Origin: Shimia abyssi | Lineage (GTDB): Bacteria > Pseudomonadota > Alphaproteobacteria > Rhodobacterales > Rhodobacteraceae | DNA: 64,000 nucleotides | Reading direction: 5' to 3' | Assembly (NCBI RefSeq): GCF_003014475.1 | Contig: NZ_PYGJ01000008.1 | Span: 120,157 to 184,156, forward strand | Part shown: piece after piece, positions 55,250 through 64,000 of the stretch | Layout: every line of letters begins with the position of its first letter | Numbering within the stretch: position 1 is the first letter of the stretch | Program-made: the position numbers and the translations under genes | The notes under the pieces: generated by a model | Seen by the model: the letters and a program-made list of their open reading frames with translations, nothing else | Told to the model about the DNA's origin: nothing | Databases searched by the model: none

Positions 55250-56905
55250 CTAGGCGAGGCGGCTCTTTAACAGATCGCCCGATTTCAGAAGGATGGGATG
55301 GCCGACCATCGAGAACGCCGTGTTGATTTGCTTCAACGCACGAAGTGTTTCCTGATGGATATTGCTCGTCTCGATACTTTCGGCAAGCCCCTCACGCAGG
55401 CGGCCAATATGACTGCGTTGCAATTTTTGCTCAACTTTGCGTACTTTTTCCTTGGCCGCGACTAGCTCACGCGCTTCGGCTGGGTTCTGGTTCATCATCA
55501 CATTCAGGGCAAGCTGGACGTTGCTTTGCACACGATCCGTAAAATCACGGATTTCCTCGCGGCCCTGAGACGAAAATTGCAGATTTTGCGCGTCCAGACG
55601 TCCGGCAAGCTCGAGCATGATCCGGGCGATGGCATCAGAGGCGGAATCCAGACTGGTTGAGATAGACGCAAGCTCCATTGACCGTCGGCTCAGGTCTGCA
55701 TCCATTCCTTCCTGCCCAAGTCGTGCAAGGAAAAGTTTGATATCCAGATGCATCTGTTTGATCGCCTTGTCCTGATCCGCAATCCTGGATGCGGTGGCAG
55801 CGTTCCATTGATCGTAAAGCGGCTCAACGGCAATCAGCATATGCTCAACCTTTTGACCCATTCCAAGAAGTTCGCGAGCGGCGCAATCGATGGCGCGCCG
55901 GGGTCGGTCCAGCAAGGCAGGGTCAAGAGCGCTGGCAACATTAAGGGCATCCGTGGCAGTGGGCTTTTCAGCCATGAAATACGACAGCCCAGTGGTAATT
56001 GGACCCACAAGTGGAAGTGCCAAAACCGCCAACATCAGATTGAAAGCAAGGTGCAGATTGATCGTCTGTCGGGCTGGTGTCGCGCCAAGCTGGTTCAACA
56101 GGTCCGGCAGCGCCGCAATTACAACGACCACCAGCGCGGCACCGCCACCCCGCAAAAGCAAATTTGCCATGACCATGCGGCGTGACGCGAGCGGTGCCGA
56201 ATAGGTGAGAACAAATGCAATGAACCCGCCGCCAAGGTTGGCCCCCAATATCATTGAAGCTGCCGCAGGGGTGGGAAGTATCGCTTGCCCCCCCAGAGTG
56301 ACGAACAGCAAGACGGCCGCAACACTTGAATGCACACCCCATGCAAACACCGCGCCAATGACAAAGGCGGTCAGCAAGTCACGCCCCAGATAGGCCATAA
56401 CGGCCTGCGTTCCGGGGTTGGATATCATAGGTTCGGTTGCACCGCGGATCATGTCCAGCGATACAAAGATCAACGCAAGCCCGATCATGATCCGCCCGAC
56501 CTGCCGCGCGCTCGCGCCTTCGCCGCGCAGGAACACCGCGACACCGATCACCAGCAACATCGGGATCAAAAGCGGCTGGCGCACCATCAACAGCTGCGTC
56601 ACAACAGCCGACCCAACATCTGCGCCGAGCAAAATCGCTAGCCCCGTCGCTGTCGCAAGCCCGCCCTTGGAAACAAAATTGGACACCAGAACGGCAACCG
56701 CAGTCGAGCTTTGCAATAAAACCGCCGCACCCATACCTGTCCCCGCCGCTAGCAACCGGTTCTTCGCAGAATGGCGTAGCCAGATGCGCATGGGGGCGGC
56801 AAATCCGCGCTCGACCCCGGTTCGCACCAGCCGCACAGCCCAAATCAACAGGGCAGCGGCGCCCGCAATATGAATCAATATCTGGATGACGTGTGGATCA
56901 TTCAC
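55250..56905 (-). CDS. Na/Pi cotransporter family protein with PhoU-like domain
   Basis: The 551-residue product has about eight to nine membrane segments in two inverted halves, each with the Na/Pi signature (GTGMGAAVLLQSSTAVAVLV near residue 55; GVHSSVAAVLLFVTLGG in the second half). Residues about 340-540 are helical and PhoU-like. It imports or exports phosphate with sodium. It follows the phosphodiesterase gene by 28 bases on the same strand and may be co-transcribed, matching a phosphorus theme. Confidence 0.92.
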   Translation of the reverse strand: MNDPHVIQILIHIAGAAALLIWAVRLVRTGVERGFAAPMRIWLRHSAKNRLLAAGTGMGAAVLLQSSTAVAVLVSNFVSKGGLATATGLAILLGADVGSAVVTQLLMVRQPLLIPMLLVIGVAVFLRGEGASARQVGRIMIGLALIFVSLDMIRGATEPMISNPGTQAVMAYLGRDLLTAFVIGAVFAWGVHSSVAAVLLFVTLGGQAILPTPAAASMILGANLGGGFIAFVLTYSAPLASRRMVMANLLLRGGGAALVVVVIAALPDLLNQLGATPARQTINLHLAFNLMLAVLALPLVGPITTGLSYFMAEKPTATDALNVASALDPALLDRPRRAIDCAARELLGMGQKVEHMLIAVEPLYDQWNAATASRIADQDKAIKQMHLDIKLFLARLGQEGMDADLSRRSMELASISTSLDSASDAIARIMLELAGRLDAQNLQFSSQGREEIRDFTDRVQSNVQLALNVMMNQNPAEARELVAAKEKVRKVEQKLQRSHIGRLREGLAESIETSNIHQETLRALKQINTAFSMVGHPILLKSGDLLKSRLA

Positions 56906-56933
56906 CGGATTTGCAATCTGTTAGGTATGACGG

Positions 56934-57725
56934 TCAGAAAGGAAAGGGGCCGCTTCCGGCCTTGGGCCCGATGCGGATCGTCTGGAACCCAGCGTCCCAT
57001 CGGTGCAGCAAACAGCCATCTTCCTGCGTCAAGAAACCGACGGGCGCATCGGGGCGTCGATCATAGGCAAATGTGCTGCACGGCGACGGCGCAGAAATCG
57101 CAATATGGCCTGCGATATCGCTGACGATCATATTGTGGATGTGGCCGCAAACGACACGTAAATTGCCATTATATTCGGCCAATATTTCACGCAACTCCGC
57201 GCGATTGCTCAGCCCGATATCGTCCATAAAGCCAATGCCACAGGCAAAGGGCGGATGATGCAACGCCAAAAGCACTGGCGCATCCGACGCCTCGGACAAT
57301 GTGCTCTGCAGGAACGCCAGGCTGTCGGTATTCAGCGTTCCCAGACCCTGTCCTTCGACTAGTGTATCAAGCCCGATCAACCGAATGTCACCCACCTGAC
57401 GCGTCCAGTTCAGGGGGCCTGTTGTCGGCAACGCGTCCGCAAAGGCCGCCCGCATTGGATCACGGGCATCGTGGTTGCCGGGGATGACATGTATCGGCAG
57501 ACCCAGAGGCGCTACGAGCGTCTTGAAACGGGCGTAACTCTCGACGCTGCGGTCGTCGCTCAGATCGCCGCTGACCAAGAGCGCATCGATGGGGCCCAGC
57601 TGATCACGGATGTTGTCAATTCGTGTGACCAGTCGCGCCAATGCATCGGCAGTTTCCAACCGCCCCGACACCCGCGCGCCTTCGGGCACGATATGGGTGT
57701 CGGTAATCTGAAGTATTGCGGTCAT
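56934..57725 (-). CDS. Metallophosphoesterase, probable cyclic or glycerophospho-diesterase
   Basis: The 263-residue product shows all calcineurin-type motifs: LQITDTHI, ALLVSGDLSDD, VIPGNHD, LLALHHPP and VVCGHIHNMI. This combination resembles GpdQ and CpdA phosphodiesterases. It overlaps the upstream ABC permease gene by ATGA, so it is the fifth gene of the transport operon and probably cleaves the imported diester or an equivalent. Substrate not proven. Confidence 0.88.
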   Translation of the reverse strand: MTAILQITDTHIVPEGARVSGRLETADALARLVTRIDNIRDQLGPIDALLVSGDLSDDRSVESYARFKTLVAPLGLPIHVIPGNHDARDPMRAAFADALPTTGPLNWTRQVGDIRLIGLDTLVEGQGLGTLNTDSLAFLQSTLSEASDAPVLLALHHPPFACGIGFMDDIGLSNRAELREILAEYNGNLRVVCGHIHNMIVSDIAGHIAISAPSPCSTFAYDRRPDAPVGFLTQEDGCLLHRWDAGFQTIRIGPKAGSGPFPF

Positions 57726-58531
57726 TTGATTCCTGCGCGCAGGAAGGCCTGCACAAACTGGCGTTGGAAAATCAGGAAGGCGATCAGCAACGGCGCAACA
57801 GACATCAGCGTCGCCGCGGAAATGATACTGATATCAACACCGTTTTCCGGCGCACCAAAGATCGACAATCCAACTGTCAGGGGACGTGTTGCAGGCGAAT
57901 TGGTCACAATCAACGGCCAAAGAAAGTTGTTCCAGTGGGTCGACACAGACACCAGCGCATAGGCGAGATATGTGGGCTTTGCCAATGGCACGTAGACCCG
58001 CCAAAGAATGCCCAACAACCCACATCCTTCGATTCGCGCGGCTTCGTGAAGTTCGACCGGAACACCCTTGAACGACTGCCGCATCAGAAAGATGCCAAAG
58101 GCACTGGCCATATAAGGCATGCCAACGCCAAGGATCGTGTCAAACAGCCCAAGGCGCGAAATCATCGCATAGTTCTCGACGATCAGCACTTCTGGCAGGA
58201 TAAACAGCTGCATCAACACCAGAATGAAAACATAGTCCTTACCGGGGAACTGCAATTGCGCAAAGGCAAAACCCGCCAGGGTGGTTAGTACAAACTGACC
58301 GATCAGGATCACCGTCACCAGCATAAACGTGTTCATAAAGTATTTGAGCCACGGGGCCCCGGCCCAGGCCACACGGAAATTCTCGAATGTCCAGGGCGAG
58401 AACAGGTTCAGGTTGACGGCATCCGATGTGGAGTGAGTTGCGGCCCAGAATGCGAACAACAGGGGTGCGATCCAGATAATCGCCAACAGGATCGCGCCGA
58501 AGCTGTCCATGAATTTGGTCAGGCTCTTCAT
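57722..58531 (-). CDS. ABC transporter permease (UgpE-like)
   Basis: The 269-residue product has six membrane spans and the MalG-type EAA loop (VELHEAARIEGCGLLGILWRVYVPLAKP). It is the second permease of a carbohydrate/glycerophosphate-class importer. It overlaps its neighbours on both sides by four bases, which implies translational coupling through ugpA-ugpE-phosphodiesterase. Confidence 0.9.
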   Translation of the reverse strand: MKSLTKFMDSFGAILLAIIWIAPLLFAFWAATHSTSDAVNLNLFSPWTFENFRVAWAGAPWLKYFMNTFMLVTVILIGQFVLTTLAGFAFAQLQFPGKDYVFILVLMQLFILPEVLIVENYAMISRLGLFDTILGVGMPYMASAFGIFLMRQSFKGVPVELHEAARIEGCGLLGILWRVYVPLAKPTYLAYALVSVSTHWNNFLWPLIVTNSPATRPLTVGLSIFGAPENGVDISIISAATLMSVAPLLIAFLIFQRQFVQAFLRAGIK

Positions 58532-59421
58532 TGGTAGTGCGTCCTTTTATCAAGGTAGAAGAACTGGATCGTTGCCACGATCCCAAGAACCGCAATTACC
58601 ATGATGGTCATGGCCGCCGCACTCGGCGCATCAAAAAAGGCAAATGCCATTTCCCAGATGTAATAGAGGATCAGCTTAGAGGCATCCGACGGCCCACCTT
58701 TGGTCAGGATGAACAGGTGATCGATCAGCTTGACCGAGTTGATCATGGCGTTGACAGCAATGAACAGCGTCGTGGGCATCAATAGCGGCAAAACGATGCG
58801 GCGGGTATAGGTCCAGCGGCTGGTGCCTTCGATGTCGGCAGCTTCCTTCAGATCCTCGGGGATTGTCTGCAACGCAGCGAGGTAGAAAATCATAAAGAAC
58901 CCCGCCTCTTTCCAGATCGTCACAATGATGATCGCCCAAAGCGCAGTCTCGGGCTGGCCCAGCCAATTGACGGACGGCAGTCCAAACAGGCTGCCAATCT
59001 GATCCAGCACACCAAGGCCGGGTGTATAAAAGAAAAGCCACAGGTTTGCGGCGGCAATCATCGGCAGCACGGTTGGCGTAAAATAGGCGGTGCGGACAAA
59101 GCCTCGCGCCCGGATCTTTCCATTAGCCCAAAGCGCCATCGACAATGCGATAAAGATCGACACCGGGATCGTGACACCGGCATACAGTATGTTGTTTTTG
59201 ACCACGATCCAGAAGGTCGGGTCTGCAAAAAGATCGGCATAGTTTTCAGTGCCGACAAATTCAGTGGGCTTGCGACGTGTTCCGCGAGAAAATACGCTCG
59301 ACCACAGGGTCGCGACAGAAGGATAGAACGCAAAGAGCGTCAGCAGAACCGCGGCTGGCGACAATAAAAGCCACCCGTAAATGGCCTGTCTGCGGCGTTC
59401 TAAATTAGCGTGGGCTGACAT
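58528..59421 (-). CDS. ABC transporter permease (UgpA-like)
   Basis: The 297-residue product has six membrane spans, a typical cytoplasmic start (ANLERRRQAIYGWLLLSPA) and the EAA loop LKEAADIEGTSRWTYTRRIVLPLLMP. It forms the membrane channel with the next gene product. CCGGAG lies upstream of the ATG. It follows the solute-binding gene by 65 bases. Confidence 0.9.
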   Translation of the reverse strand: MSAHANLERRRQAIYGWLLLSPAAVLLTLFAFYPSVATLWSSVFSRGTRRKPTEFVGTENYADLFADPTFWIVVKNNILYAGVTIPVSIFIALSMALWANGKIRARGFVRTAYFTPTVLPMIAAANLWLFFYTPGLGVLDQIGSLFGLPSVNWLGQPETALWAIIIVTIWKEAGFFMIFYLAALQTIPEDLKEAADIEGTSRWTYTRRIVLPLLMPTTLFIAVNAMINSVKLIDHLFILTKGGPSDASKLILYYIWEMAFAFFDAPSAAAMTIMVIAVLGIVATIQFFYLDKRTHYQ

Positions 59422-59486
59422 GTCGCGGCTCCGGTTCGATTAAATGGCAGGGCCAGCACAAATTTTGCGCCAGCCCGTCCGGGGAG

Positions 59487-60755
59487 TTATTGATAGTCGC
59501 GCAGCAGGCGTACAGCCGCTGCTTGTGCCTCGGCCAAAGCCTCGGCCGCGTCTTTTGAGCCGGTCAATGCAGATTGGATCGCGTTGTTCAGACCATCGCG
59601 CACACGGGCTGTCTCAAAAGTCGAGAACTCAGCCACAGCATTTTCGAGTTGGTTGCGTGCCACGAGCGCAGGTGGGAATTCAGACGTGTAGGTCTGAAGC
59701 GCTTCTGTTTCATAGGCGGCGGGCGACACGCCCATATAGCCTGTGCCGATGGACCATGCGGCCGCCTGCTCAGGGGATGTCATGAACTGCATCAGCTTCA
59801 GCGCTGCAGCCCGTTCTTCGTCCGTCGTGTCTTTGAACAGATAGAAGTTACCGCCGCCCGTTGGAGAACCAAGGCGTTTGTTTGCAGGAAGTTCAGCCAC
59901 GCCAAAGTCGAATTTCGCGCCTTTCTTCACAGCCGTCAGGTTGCCAGTCGAGTGCCACATCATCGCGGTCTGGCCTTCAAGAAAAGCCTGACGCAATGTG
60001 CCCCATTCGACTGTGCCTGTTGGCATGATGCCATGCTCGGCCGAGAGAGATTTCCAGAACTCCAGTGTTTCAACGACCGTAGGATCATCAAAATACGTGG
60101 TCAGACCGTCATTGGACATCACTTCCTTACCGTTCTGGATCGCCAGCGCCTGGAACATCCAGTAGGGATATCCCGTTGACGGGATCATCAGCCCATAAGT
60201 GTCACCACTTGTCAGGGCTTTACCCATCTCGATCATTTCGTCCCAGGTTTTTGGCGGGGCTTCCGGGTCGAGTCCGGCAGCACGGAACATGTCCTTGTTG
60301 TAATAGGCTACGATGGTCGAACGCTGGAACGGAATGCCCCATGTCTGACCTTCAATCAGTCCGTTGGCCATCAGCGCCGGATAAAAGCTGCCCAGCCATT
60401 CTTTGTCAGCGCCAGATGTCGCGACATCTTCAAACGGAACGATCAGCTCCTGTTCGATCAAGTCATAGGCATCGATAGAGAACATCACTGCCAACTGCGC
60501 TGGCTCACCAGACGCAAGGGCCGACAGGGCACGCACCCGTGTGTCGTCATAGTTGCCCGAATAGATGGCGTTGACCTTAATGTCTGGGTTGGCGGCTTCG
60601 AAATCCGCGACAATGCCATCAACCACTTCGGTCAATGCGCCCCCGACAGCAATCGGGTAATACATGGTCAATTCGGTTTCAGCACTTGCAGGCGCGGCAA
60701 GGCCGACTGCCATCGCAGTAGCCATCCCCAATCCGGTGGTCGAAAATAGTTTCAT
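59487..60755 (-). CDS. ABC transporter substrate-binding protein (UgpB-like)
   Basis: The 422-residue precursor (ATG 60755, GGGAGA upstream) has a signal peptide (LGMATAMAVGLAAPASA, cleavage before ETEL), followed by TMYYPIAVGGALTEVVDGIVADFEAANPDI, strongly reminiscent of glycerol-3-phosphate-binding UgpB. GIPFQRSTIVAYYNKDMF and MMWHSTGNL are also family-like. Ligand probably glycerol-3-phosphate or a glycerophosphodiester, inferred from the neighbours. Confidence 0.88.
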   Translation of the reverse strand: MKLFSTTGLGMATAMAVGLAAPASAETELTMYYPIAVGGALTEVVDGIVADFEAANPDIKVNAIYSGNYDDTRVRALSALASGEPAQLAVMFSIDAYDLIEQELIVPFEDVATSGADKEWLGSFYPALMANGLIEGQTWGIPFQRSTIVAYYNKDMFRAAGLDPEAPPKTWDEMIEMGKALTSGDTYGLMIPSTGYPYWMFQALAIQNGKEVMSNDGLTTYFDDPTVVETLEFWKSLSAEHGIMPTGTVEWGTLRQAFLEGQTAMMWHSTGNLTAVKKGAKFDFGVAELPANKRLGSPTGGGNFYLFKDTTDEERAAALKLMQFMTSPEQAAAWSIGTGYMGVSPAAYETEALQTYTSEFPPALVARNQLENAVAEFSTFETARVRDGLNNAIQSALTGSKDAAEALAEAQAAAVRLLRDYQ

Positions 60756-60804
60756 CTCTAGTCTCCCTTGGGTTTCATTCGTTTTTAATTCGGCGGGCGG
60801 TCGT

Positions 60805-61824
60805 TCAACCGGCCTGCCGTTGTCCCGCAGCGTCAAAGACGTGCAGGTTTTCGTCGTGAAAATTGATGTCGATCTCGTTGCCCTCGGCGATCATCGACAA
60901 GCCCGGCTTAAGCACGCAGAGGCCTGTGGCTCCGGCGTGATCCAGACCAATCAGTGTCTCGGCCCCCAGAAATTCGCTTTCATTGACGACACAGCGCAAC
61001 CGCCCTTCGCCCTTTGGTGCAATCTGGATGTTCTCGGCCCTGATCCCGATGGTCTTGTCGTCGCCAAACCCGTCCAGCACAGACGACTGAAGCAATGCCA
61101 TCGGCGGCGCGCCAACAAACTCGGCGACAAAAGTATTGCTGGGTCTGCTGTACAGATCTTCGGGCGTGCCTACTTGTTGGATATGTCCGTCTTTCATCAA
61201 CACAACCGTGTCGGCCATACTCATTGCTTCGGTCTGATCATGGGTGACGTAAACAACCGTGATACCCAGATCGCGTTGCAACTTCTTGATGTCTTTGCGC
61301 ACGGCATTGCGCAGCTTTGCGTCAAGGTTTGAAAGGGGCTCATCCATCAGACACAGTCGCTGCCCCGCGACGATGGCACGGGCAAGGGCGACGCGCTGGC
61401 GCTGCCCACCCGATAGTTCGCCGGGTTTGCGATCTTCAAGACCAAGCAGCCCGGTAATCTCCAGCGCGCGATGCAGCTTTTCCTGCCGTTCTTGTTTTGG
61501 AACACGCCGGACCTTGAGTCCAAACACAACGTTTTCCGCAACCGACAGATGCGGGAACAGCGCATAAGACTGAAACACCATCGACAGGTTCCGATCCGAC
61601 GCTGCGCTGGTTGTCACGTCCTTGCTATCAATCAGGATTTTCCCCTCATCCGGCAATTCCAGCCCTGCCAGCAGGCGCAACGTCGTCGATTTTCCGCAGC
61701 CTGATGGCCCCAGAAGGGCGGTAAAGCTGCCTTCGGGTATATCAAGCGTAATGCCTTCGACGCCCAATTGGCCGTTCCAACGCTTTGCCACGCCGTCGAG
61801 TTTTACAAACGGAGATGTTGTCAT
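60805..61824 (-). CDS. ABC transporter ATP-binding protein (UgpC/MsmK-like)
   Basis: The 339-residue product has Walker A LLGPSGCGKSTTLRLLAG, signature LSGGQRQRVALARAI, Walker B LCLMDEPLSNLD, and a C-terminal TOBE-like regulatory domain. It energises the importer. Its ATG overlaps the stop of the DeoR gene (ATGA). Placing the ATPase before the binding protein makes the order regulator-ATPase-SBP-permease-permease-esterase. Confidence 0.92.
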   Translation of the reverse strand: MTTSPFVKLDGVAKRWNGQLGVEGITLDIPEGSFTALLGPSGCGKSTTLRLLAGLELPDEGKILIDSKDVTTSAASDRNLSMVFQSYALFPHLSVAENVVFGLKVRRVPKQERQEKLHRALEITGLLGLEDRKPGELSGGQRQRVALARAIVAGQRLCLMDEPLSNLDAKLRNAVRKDIKKLQRDLGITVVYVTHDQTEAMSMADTVVLMKDGHIQQVGTPEDLYSRPSNTFVAEFVGAPPMALLQSSVLDGFGDDKTIGIRAENIQIAPKGEGRLRCVVNESEFLGAETLIGLDHAGATGLCVLKPGLSMIAEGNEIDINFHDENLHVFDAAGQRQAG

Positions 61825-62600
61825 GTTGCATGTCCTTCAGCCACAATCAGGCGTTCGTTGATTTTTTTCAGTAGCGGCGCAAACTGGTCGCCCGGCTGTC
61901 GGTCGATGATTATCTGGTCCATGTCGGCAATATTGCCCCCCAAGGCAGGCGCCTGACGCCCGAATTTGGAACCATCGATCACCAGAAACGACTGTTGCGC
62001 GTTCTCACAAATCTTTTGTGTCGCGCTCACTTCAGTCGTGTGAAATTCCAAGAGCCCGCCATCGTCTGCAACTCCGGCAGCACCAAAGACTGCAAAATCG
62101 GCACGAAACCGTCCAAAGAAATCCAGCACGTCGTTGCCCAGAATATCGCGATCTGGCAAACGCAGCTCGCCACCGGGCAAGATGATCCGGTTTGACACCT
62201 CTTCGCTCAGCGCCATAGCGGCACTCAGGTTATTGGTTATAATGGTCAGCCCTTTGCGGCGACGCAACGCGCGGGCCACGCTCAGCGGGGTCGAACCAAT
62301 CGAAATGAACAGGGTCGCTCCATCTGGGATCAAATTGGCCGCGGCCTCCCCAATGGCGCGCTTTCCCATCAGGTTTGTGCCCGCCCGCTGATCGAACGGC
62401 GTGTTCAGAAATTCTTCGCTCAGTTCGATGCGACCGTGAACACGGTGCAGCATCTCGCCTTCGCACAATGCATCTACATCGCGGCGGATCGTTTGCATCG
62501 AAACATCGAACCGCTCTGCGAGCGATCCAACCGTCACTGCGCCTTGCTCCAGCACCAATGCCGAGATCGCTTCACGTCGCTTTTTCTTTTTTGATGACAT
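61821..62600 (-). CDS. DeoR/GlpR-family transcriptional regulator
   Basis: The 259-residue product (ATG 62600, GGGGATG upstream) begins MSSKKKKRREAISALVLEQG. The helix-turn-helix is VTVGSLAERFDVSMQTIRRDVDALCEGEMLHRVHG, the DeoR signature, followed by a sugar-phosphate sensing domain (IPDGATLFISIGSTPLSVARAL). It is the first gene of the ABC operon and likely represses both it and the divergent HAD gene. The effector is probably a phosphorylated metabolite. Confidence 0.92.
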   Translation of the reverse strand: MSSKKKKRREAISALVLEQGAVTVGSLAERFDVSMQTIRRDVDALCEGEMLHRVHGRIELSEEFLNTPFDQRAGTNLMGKRAIGEAAANLIPDGATLFISIGSTPLSVARALRRRKGLTIITNNLSAAMALSEEVSNRIILPGGELRLPDRDILGNDVLDFFGRFRADFAVFGAAGVADDGGLLEFHTTEVSATQKICENAQQSFLVIDGSKFGRQAPALGGNIADMDQIIIDRQPGDQFAPLLKKINERLIVAEGHAT

Positions 62601-62643
62601 GTCATCCCCGAACTGAGTCTGCCAAAACGTTAGAATGACAAAA

Positions 62644-62768
62644 GCAACAAAACAACATTTTATTTGTGGCAAAATCTCACCTTGTGAGCAAATTTCAGCC
62701 GAAATCCTTAAAAGTATGGCAAATATTTTGACTCATCGCCTCAAATAATGTTGTTTTGTTGTTTTTGC
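62644..62768. promoter_or_regulatory. Divergent promoter region with long inverted repeat, probable DeoR operator
   Basis: CAACAAAACAACATTTTATTTG (62644-62666) and CAAATAATGTTGTTTTGTTG (62742-62768) are inverted copies differing by a 2-base gap; the shared core is AATGTTGTTTTGTTG. They lie about 80 bases apart between the DeoR gene and the HAD gene. A smaller palindrome CTCACCTTGTGAG lies between them at 62677-62689. The layout fits repression by DNA looping. Confidence 0.7.
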
Positions 62769-62834
62769 TTTCGCTTTTGGCGTTTTTCTTTAAGGTGAGC
62801 GCTAGTGAGTGACCGGAAGCCAGAGCGGGGAAAC

Positions 62835-63719
62835 ATGCTGACAACTCAATCGATATTTGATCGCTATCAGGAAGTTCGCGCACGTTTCCCGCATGTTACG
62901 CCTCGCAGGGACTCGCTTGAAGTTTCATCACTTCTGGCCGTCGCCGATCAGGTCGATGCCTTTGTTTTTGACGCATTTGGCGTACTCAACGTTGGTGAAA
63001 CGATGATTCCGGGGGCTGACAAACGTCTGGACCAACTACGCGAGCACGGATGCGCTATCCGCATTCTGACCAATGCCGCCAGCTATGATCGCAGCGGTGC
63101 CATTGCAAAATTCAAGCACCTTGGCGTGCATGTCGAAGACGACGAGATCATCACTAGTCGGGAGGCGACGCTCCAAAATCTGAGTGCAGGGCTCTGGGGT
63201 GTGATCGCCGCCGATTCTGATCCCTTAAGCGACCTGCCCGACACGGTGACGCGCTTGAAGGATGACGCGGACGACTATAACAAAGTCGATCATTTTCTGT
63301 TTCTCTCCACGGCAAACTGGACATCGGCACGACAGAACCTGCTGGAAAAAGCGATGCAGCAGCGCCCAAGGAAGCTGCTTATCGGAAATGCCGATCTGGC
63401 CGCTCCGCGCGACGACGGTTTTTCCGTCGAACCCGGGTATTTTGGCCATCAGATTGCCGACTTGGTCCCGAACCAAGTCCAGTTCTTCGGAAAGCCTTTC
63501 CCCGAAGTCTATGACCTGATTGAAGCGACACTGCCAACGACGGCACCAGAGCGTATTGCGATGTGCGGCGACACTCTTCACACTGATATACTTGGCGCAG
63601 CAGCCCGTGGTTGGCGGACCGTGCTTGTCACCCAGGATGGCCTCTTTGCGGGTTACGATACGCGACCATTCTCGCGTCAGTCGAACCTCTTTGCCGATTG
63701 GTGGCTCGGCCGAATTTGA
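62835..63719 (+). CDS. HAD-superfamily phosphatase (NagD-like, TIGR01459 type)
   Basis: From ATG 62835 (GGGGA upstream) the product has 294 residues; a GTG at 62805 could add ten. Motifs are FVFDAFGVLNVG (nucleophile region, D-A-F-G rather than D-x-D), RILTNAAS, QFFGKPFPEVYDL (Lys) and IAMCGDTLHTDILGAAARG. The NagD-like cap domain is present. Its place opposite the DeoR gene suggests dephosphorylation of an imported phosphorylated compound, for example glycerol phosphate. Substrate inferred only. Confidence 0.87.
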   Translation: MLTTQSIFDRYQEVRARFPHVTPRRDSLEVSSLLAVADQVDAFVFDAFGVLNVGETMIPGADKRLDQLREHGCAIRILTNAASYDRSGAIAKFKHLGVHVEDDEIITSREATLQNLSAGLWGVIAADSDPLSDLPDTVTRLKDDADDYNKVDHFLFLSTANWTSARQNLLEKAMQQRPRKLLIGNADLAAPRDDGFSVEPGYFGHQIADLVPNQVQFFGKPFPEVYDLIEATLPTTAPERIAMCGDTLHTDILGAAARGWRTVLVTQDGLFAGYDTRPFSRQSNLFADWWLGRI

Positions 63720-64000
63720 ACGTCTCCGGTCGGTAAGAGTTTGTCAGAACTCCATCTCGAGTTGGGTGGAGCGCAATCTCGCGTCCAGAAGAATGTCTCG
63801 GCCGCAAGATGACCTCGTGTACATATCCGAAAGTGATACCATCTGAGATTGGGAAGCGTACAAAGCAGACTTTTGCGCAAGCGCAGCGAATTCACGCTAA
63901 GTCCGGAGGCTGTGTGGAAACTCGGCTGATTGCGATGCCCGTCTGTCTTTACCTGCGTTTTTGCCCGTTTTGGCGTGAGATCGGCATTTCAGCCGACAGA
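63720..64000. other. Right-end region without a supported gene
   Basis: I find no convincing coding frame in the last 281 bases. Near 63905-63925 the sequence GGAGGCTGTGTGGAAACTC looks like an IS terminus, and a weaker similar stretch lies near 50834. A gene may begin beyond the edge. Confidence 0.4.

Overview
The window looks like chromosomal DNA of a marine alphaproteobacterium of the Rhodobacterales (Roseobacter group). The basis is family-level recognition of aa3 cytochrome oxidase next to a DUF2244 gene, the SPOR/PBP5/tmk/holB/tatD/metallo-beta-lactamase row, several TRAP and ABC uptake operons, an MbfA-type ferritin-VIT1 exporter and an IS5-family (IS427-like) element. The species cannot be named from sequence alone.

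Positions 1-25,723 are mostly core and house-keeping genes: 4-hydroxybenzoate hydroxylase pobA with a divergent AraC regulator, zapE, an MFS carrier, a cyclodeaminase/HAD pair, a DMT exporter, methyltransferases, a BCCT transporter with an unlisted 29-residue membrane peptide, sthA, S-formylglutathione hydrolase, AEC carriers, mbfA, ctaD, cytochrome c, lipB and tRNA-Leu(GAG). Two divergent neighbours at 8.1-10.5 kb (an M48 lipoprotein protease and a CHASE2 protein) each carry one in-frame stop codon. Positions 25,724-33,479 hold an apparently AT-richer catabolic cassette just downstream of tRNA-Leu: a DUF1445 enzyme, a LysR regulator coupled to it, a DctPQM TRAP transporter, a 3-hydroxyisobutyrate-dehydrogenase-like enzyme and a convergent M20 amidohydrolase, then about 600 bases with no recognisable gene.

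Positions 33,480-40,588 return to core genes on the minus strand. Translational coupling is visible at the tatD/MBL and holB/tmk junctions. At 40,796 a tRNA-Ser(TGA) marks the left edge of an accessory region running to about 55.0 kb. It contains a dead chimera of two different tyrosine integrases, an 8.7-kb gene for a giant autotransporter with about 28 Ig-like modules (including a near-identical six-module tandem duplication), two small genes ending in a strong terminator, a primase/helicase-type replication protein, and an IS5-family element abutting the helicase stop codon.

Positions 55,250-63,719 form a phosphorus/glycerophosphodiester-like uptake locus: a Na/Pi cotransporter, a metallophosphodiesterase, a four-gene Ugp-like ABC transporter and a DeoR regulator on the minus strand, with a divergent HAD phosphatase. 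A long inverted repeat lies in the divergent promoter region and is the best operator candidate of the window.
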